Shown: positions 60,353 through 64,000 of the stretch, piece after piece
Position numbering within the stretch: position 1 is the stretch's first letter
Layout: each line of letters begins with the position of its first letter
Source: JBLMZI01 sp050258755
GTDB lineage: Bacteria; Bacillota; Syntrophomonadia; Syntrophomonadales; DTU052
DNA: 64,000 nt
Direction of reading: 5' to 3'
Assembly: GCA_050258755.1 (NCBI GenBank)
Contig: JBLMZI010000004.1
Span: 1 to 64,000, forward strand
The notes under the pieces: model-generated
The model's input: only the letters and a program-made list of their open reading frames with translations
Database searches by the model: none
Told to the model about the DNA's origin: nothing
Made by a program: the position numbers and the translations under genes

Positions 60353-61549
60353 CTATTCATAGCGGAGCGATTCGATCGGATCGAGTTTGGCAGCCCGGTT
60401 TGCCGGATACATCCCGAAAAAGACCCCGACCGCGATCGAGAACAAAAGGGCCAGCAACAAGGTCCCAATTGAAATCCCAAACGGGACTTTCAGTGCGATG
60501 CAAATCAGGAAGGCAAACCCGAGTCCAAGCAGGGTGCCGATAAGGCCGCCAAGAACCGAAAGGACAATCGCCTCAATCAGGAACTGGATCAATACGTCCC
60601 GGCGCTGAGCCCCTACCGCGATCCGAATCCCAATTTCCCGGGTTCGCTCGGTGACCGACACCAGCATGATGTTCATGATTCCGATGCCGCCAACCATCAA
60701 GGAAACCCCTGCGATTGCGCCAATAATCCAGGTCAGAATGCCAGTCACCTGATTGGCGGCCTGCATTTGCTGTTCCATGTTAAACCCCTGATAGACCTTC
60801 TTACCTTGGGCGCGATGGCGCGTTTCAAGAATCCGAACCACCTGTTTGGAAACTGTGGCGACTTGATCTTTCGATGCGGCACTGCCTTCCAACTCAAAGA
60901 AACCGTCGACCTGGAATGCTTCCATAAACGGTTTGATCGGCATGTACAATACCGGGGTCTGGCGACCGCCGGAAAAAAACGAGGACTCAGGTTTAGCCAC
61001 ACCGCATACGTAGACCGGAACCCGGCCGACCACAATTTTTTGGCCGATTGGATCCGCACCGTTCAAGAACAAATCATCCGCGAGTTTTTTATTGATGACC
61101 ACAACCCGCCGGCCAACCGCATCGTCGACCCGGTTAAAAAAGTGCCCCCGTTGGATGCCGATATTCCGGATTTGTTCAAATCCGGATTCGGTGCCGATCG
61201 CGGTGGCGGAGACCGTCTTGCGTCGGCTTTGGACGGAAGTCGTATTGTAACTGACCGGAACGATCCCTCTTAAACCGTTAACTGCCGATCGAATGAAGCG
61301 CAGTTCGTTTGGCCGGATCTTGTATTGGTCGTACTGTCCGTCCTCAACTTGACCCAAATAAATCACAAACAGATTGGTACCGATTTGCTGCATTTCAGTC
61401 AGTACGCGCCGGCTGGCACCCTGACCGAGCGTAATGACGATAATCATGGATAATACGCCGATTATGATTCCGAGCATAGTGAGTCCGGAGCGCAGCTTAT
61501 TCGCCCAGATTCCTTCCAGGGCGATGAGAATCATTTCGAGATAATTCAT
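60353..61549 (-). CDS. MacB-type ABC transporter permease
   Basis: A 398-residue permease of the MacB/FtsX group: one N-terminal helix (LTMLGIIIGVLSMIIVITLGQG in part), a large extracytoplasmic domain (about 45-265), then three helices with the motif GGIGIMNIMLVSVTERTREIG (in part) and RAAKLDPIESLRYE at the end. Together with the ATPase and the adaptor upstream it forms an export system for peptides, lipids or antibiotics. Its start overlaps the ATPase stop by four bases. Confidence 0.92.
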   Translation of the reverse strand: MNYLEMILIALEGIWANKLRSGLTMLGIIIGVLSMIIVITLGQGASRRVLTEMQQIGTNLFVIYLGQVEDGQYDQYKIRPNELRFIRSAVNGLRGIVPVSYNTTSVQSRRKTVSATAIGTESGFEQIRNIGIQRGHFFNRVDDAVGRRVVVINKKLADDLFLNGADPIGQKIVVGRVPVYVCGVAKPESSFFSGGRQTPVLYMPIKPFMEAFQVDGFFELEGSAASKDQVATVSKQVVRILETRHRAQGKKVYQGFNMEQQMQAANQVTGILTWIIGAIAGVSLMVGGIGIMNIMLVSVTERTREIGIRIAVGAQRRDVLIQFLIEAIVLSVLGGLIGTLLGLGFAFLICIALKVPFGISIGTLLLALLFSIAVGVFFGMYPANRAAKLDPIESLRYE

Positions 61550-62283
61550 CGGCCCGCTCCTTTCCCGGCGAGAAAGGCCCCTAACAATTCGTCCGATTGC
61601 AGTGGTTTCGGATTGACAACATCCTGGGTTAGCCGGCCGTCACGAAAATGAATGACCCGCTGGGCGTGGGCTGCGATCTCGGGTTCATGGGTGACCAGCA
61701 CGACCGTACGACCGGATTGGTGCAAAGCCTGAAATAAGGACATGACCTCATAGCCGGACCGGGTATCCAGGTTTCCGGTCGGTTCGTCGGCTAAAAGAAT
61801 ACGCGGCTGATTGACCAGGGCGCGGGCAATCGCCACGCGCTGTTTTTGGCCGCCGGAGAGTTCAGCCGGACGATGCCGGGCACGATCTGTCAGTCCGACC
61901 TGGTCCAGCGCCTCCCAGGCTCTGCGGCGGCGCTCGCGGGGTGGAATACCGGCGTAAATCAAAGGAAGTTCAATATTACGCAGTGCATTCAGCCGGGGAA
62001 GCAGGTGGAAGGTTTGAAAAACAAAGCCGATTTTCTGGTTGCGGACCACCGCCAGTTCGGGTTCAGTCATGGCATGCACCGGCAGTCCGTCAAGTTCGTA
62101 AACGCCGACGGTGGGATGATCCAGGCAGCCAATCAGGTTCATCAAGGTGGATTTGCCGGAGCCGGATGGGCCCATAATCGCGGTAAATTCACCGGGAGGC
62201 ACGTGAAGATCGACTCCGTGCAGCGCTTCAACCCAAAGATCGCCGGAGATGTAGGTTTTTCCGATTTGTTTCATCCGAATCAT
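61546..62283 (-). CDS. ABC transporter ATPase (LolD/MacB type)
   Basis: A 245-residue ATPase: Walker A GPSGSGKST, Q-loop FVFQTFHLLPRLNAL, signature LSGGQKQRVAIARAL, Walker B ILLADEPTGNLD, and H-loop VTHEPEIAAH. It energises the neighbouring permease. Genes overlap by four bases on both sides, so the three are translated as one unit. Confidence 0.95.
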   Translation of the reverse strand: MIRMKQIGKTYISGDLWVEALHGVDLHVPPGEFTAIMGPSGSGKSTLMNLIGCLDHPTVGVYELDGLPVHAMTEPELAVVRNQKIGFVFQTFHLLPRLNALRNIELPLIYAGIPPRERRRRAWEALDQVGLTDRARHRPAELSGGQKQRVAIARALVNQPRILLADEPTGNLDTRSGYEVMSLFQALHQSGRTVVLVTHEPEIAAHAQRVIHFRDGRLTQDVVNPKPLQSDELLGAFLAGKGAGR

Positions 62284-63575
62284 AACGGCTTCACCGCGCG
62301 ATTGTTTTTCAGGGCGGCGGGTGGGTCGACGATGACCTGATCACCAGGACGAAGGCCAGATCGAATTTGAATGCGTAAACCATCTTCGATTCCGGTCGTT
62401 ACAAGAACCAGATGGGCTTTTTGTTCTTTCACCACAAAACAATAGGTTTTGCCGTTGATCTCTTTCAGGGCGTCGTAAGGAACCGTCAGTGCGTGCTTCG
62501 TTTCTGAGGCGATAATTTCAAGATCAACATTAAACCCCGGAAGCAGTCCGGAGTCAGGACGAACGGAAACGATGACCGGAACGGTGTTGGTTTCCGTTTG
62601 GTTTTTACTCTTGTTCACGGCTTCCAGACCCACTTCAAGAACCTTCCCGGTCAATTTCCGGTCGGGCATGGCGGCACTGGCAACCGCAACCTTTTGGCCG
62701 GGTCGAATACGAACCGCATCCGCTTCACTGACATCCGCTTTAATGCGCAGATGATCTAAATCGCCAATGGTGATCAAGGCGGCATTGGGTTGTACCACAT
62801 CACCGGAGTCGGCCTGGATGGATAAGACACGGCCTGAAATGGTTGATTTCAGCCGGGTTCCGGCCTCCTGGTCCTCTGCCAGACTCAGTTTAGTACGCGC
62901 GGCGTCAGCGGCCAATTGAAGCGAGCGCAGCGTGGAAGGCGCGCTTTTTCCGGTGGCGTTCAGCGAAGCCCGGGCTCGTTCCAGAACGGCCTGTTTCACC
63001 GCCAGATCGCGCCTGGCGTTTTCGGTTTCTTCCAGCGATAAAGCGCCGGCGGCATGCAGTGCGTCAGATCGTTCCGCTTTTGACCGGGCTATCTCCCAAT
63101 CGCTGAAGGCCTGCTGGTAGTCGGCATAAGCCCGGGCCGATTCGAGAGAAGTACTGCCGCTCCTTGCCTTTTCCAGTTCGGACAAGGCTTTATAGTAGTC
63201 CGACCGGGCCTCAAGCAGTTTCTGACGCGCTTCCGGAATATTGAGTTCAAGCAGTACCTGACCGGGCTGGACCGGATCCCCCAGATGAACCCTGACCGAA
63301 CGGACCGAGGCCGAAGCCGAACTGAACAAGGTTTCCTTGAAATCTGACGATACCCGGCCGGAGGACAGAACTGTGTCGACCAGCCGGCGTTCTTTGATGG
63401 ATATCATTCGAACCGTCAGCGCATCTGATTGATTGATGCGATAAATATTCAGTGCGACGATTCCGCAGAAAACGAGAATACCGGCGGCGATCCATACCGC
63501 CTTCGGAATGCGCCGGTAAAAGGGGACTGGGTTAACAGCGGACTGTTCCGATTCTTTCACAAAAATCTCCCTCAA
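62280..63575 (-). CDS. MacA-type membrane fusion protein
   Basis: A 431-residue adaptor with one N-terminal helix (about 28-46). A biotinyl-lipoyl-like motif (VRVHLGDPVQPGQVLLEL) is followed by a coiled-coil hairpin (about 120-215), the second lipoyl half (SGRVLSIQADSGDVV) and a C-terminal beta-barrel (IRPGQKVAVASAAMPDRKLTGKV in part). It connects to the MacB permease. In a single-membrane or spore-forming cell such adaptors probably reach through the cell wall. Confidence 0.9.
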   Translation of the reverse strand: MREIFVKESEQSAVNPVPFYRRIPKAVWIAAGILVFCGIVALNIYRINQSDALTVRMISIKERRLVDTVLSSGRVSSDFKETLFSSASASVRSVRVHLGDPVQPGQVLLELNIPEARQKLLEARSDYYKALSELEKARSGSTSLESARAYADYQQAFSDWEIARSKAERSDALHAAGALSLEETENARRDLAVKQAVLERARASLNATGKSAPSTLRSLQLAADAARTKLSLAEDQEAGTRLKSTISGRVLSIQADSGDVVQPNAALITIGDLDHLRIKADVSEADAVRIRPGQKVAVASAAMPDRKLTGKVLEVGLEAVNKSKNQTETNTVPVIVSVRPDSGLLPGFNVDLEIIASETKHALTVPYDALKEINGKTYCFVVKEQKAHLVLVTTGIEDGLRIQIRSGLRPGDQVIVDPPAALKNNRAVKPL

Positions 63576-63614
63576 CGATTATTCATTCGAGTAACCGCAT
63601 GCCATGCGAAATAA

Positions 63615-64000
63615 TCACGCAGGCTGCAGTTGAGCAAGTTTGCTTGTTATCAACCCTACGATAGCCGCCAAAGCAACAAAAGCTGCCAGACAGTAGATCA
63701 GCACGCTGGAAAACTTTTCTTCCTTGCGCATTACGATCGCACCGCCCAAAGCCAGCAGCACCATGCCCCAAAGGACAAAGAAGTCCAACTGACCCAGAAA
63801 AGCATACAGAAAACTTTTCGGATCGGGCTGGGGGAGAAGCAGGGCAGGACTGGTTGTGATTTTTTGAGCCTTTTCGATGCCAAGCCAGAAGTAGAAAGGC
63901 GATTTTAATAATCCGCCAAGCAGACCGGGCGCTGAAGAAATTACGGAGACTGCCATTAATTGGCCAAAACGGGCCTCGCCCAATCCGAGCTGGTTGTATA
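63615..64000 (-). CDS. Yip1-domain membrane protein, partial at window edge
   Basis: The last roughly 128 residues of a membrane protein that continues past 64000. Three hydrophobic segments (QLMAVSVISSAPGLLGGLL, FFVLWGMVLLALGGAIV, VLIYCLAAFVALAAIVGLI in parts) and the pattern GIEKAQKITTSPALLLPQP match the C-terminal part of the Yip1 family. In other Bacillota, Yip1 genes precede MacA-MacB systems as here. The reading frame is open to the window edge (the extra residues include QLGLGEAR). Confidence 0.75.
   Translation of the reverse strand, partial: YNQLGLGEARFGQLMAVSVISSAPGLLGGLLKSPFYFWLGIEKAQKITTSPALLLPQPDPKSFLYAFLGQLDFFVLWGMVLLALGGAIVMRKEEKFSSVLIYCLAAFVALAAIVGLITSKLAQLQPA

Overview
The window looks like the chromosome of a spore-forming member of the Bacillota (clostridial, Limnochordia or heliobacterial type). 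Base composition is moderately GC-rich by eye; I did not compute it. TTG and GTG starts with strong Shine-Dalgarno sites are frequent. The evidence is the gene order yceD-rpmF-plsX-acpP-rnc-(radical SAM)-birA-smc-ftsY, the ylxM-ffh-rpsP-khpA-rimM-trmD-rplS-rbgA cluster, a spore photoproduct lyase homologue and CotF-like coat proteins. I cannot name the species.

Layout. 1-221 is a tandem array of a 102-bp hairpin repeat cut by the window edge. 275-9653 is a lipid / ribosome / chromosome operon ending in smc and ftsY; ftsY appears to use an ATT start codon. 9748-13536 is a methylthioadenosine (and probably 5'-deoxyadenosine) salvage operon: mtnP, mtnA, class II aldolase, MTA/SAH deaminase. 13673-21024 holds a chemoreceptor, a PfkB kinase, an orphan sensor kinase, a Mug-type glycosylase, a quinone reductase and a rubredoxin-flavin reductase fusion. 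21206-26956 is the SRP / ribosome maturation cluster. 27032-31400 is spore and Fe-S related.

31544-36005 holds a MagIII-like glycosylase, an unknown protein, a roughly 745-bp non-coding giant inverted repeat, and the C1 pair folD and fchA. The FolD has lost the cyclohydrolase lysine, and FchA could replace that activity. 36091-38757 is a polyhydroxyalkanoate operon on the minus strand (phasin, PhaR/PhaE-like subunit, PhaJ, PhaC), followed by a CBS protein and an alpha/beta hydrolase. 41176-44406 carries a YtqA-type radical SAM protein, an EamA exporter and RlmD.

44510-46258 is an AT-rich foreign-looking gene for a protein joining four beta/gamma-crystallin motifs to a PHP phosphoesterase. 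It lies between two copies of a 15-bp sequence from the 3' end of an rlmD-type gene. After it come a PurF paralogue without the catalytic cysteine and a DUF4157 protein with a C-terminal papain-like domain (a candidate toxin or effector). Then come a CmpB-type membrane protein, mutY and an orphan adenine methyltransferase. 54151-64000 is mainly transport: lactate permease, QueT-type protein, TetR-EmrA-EmrB efflux, and a Yip1-MacA-ATPase-MacB export system that runs off the window.

The most notable items are the DUF4157-cysteine protease-like protein, the giant palindrome at 32733-33477, the crystallin-PHP island, the SplB homologue without its hydrogen-donor cysteine, the FolD/FchA split of activities, and the ATT start of ftsY.
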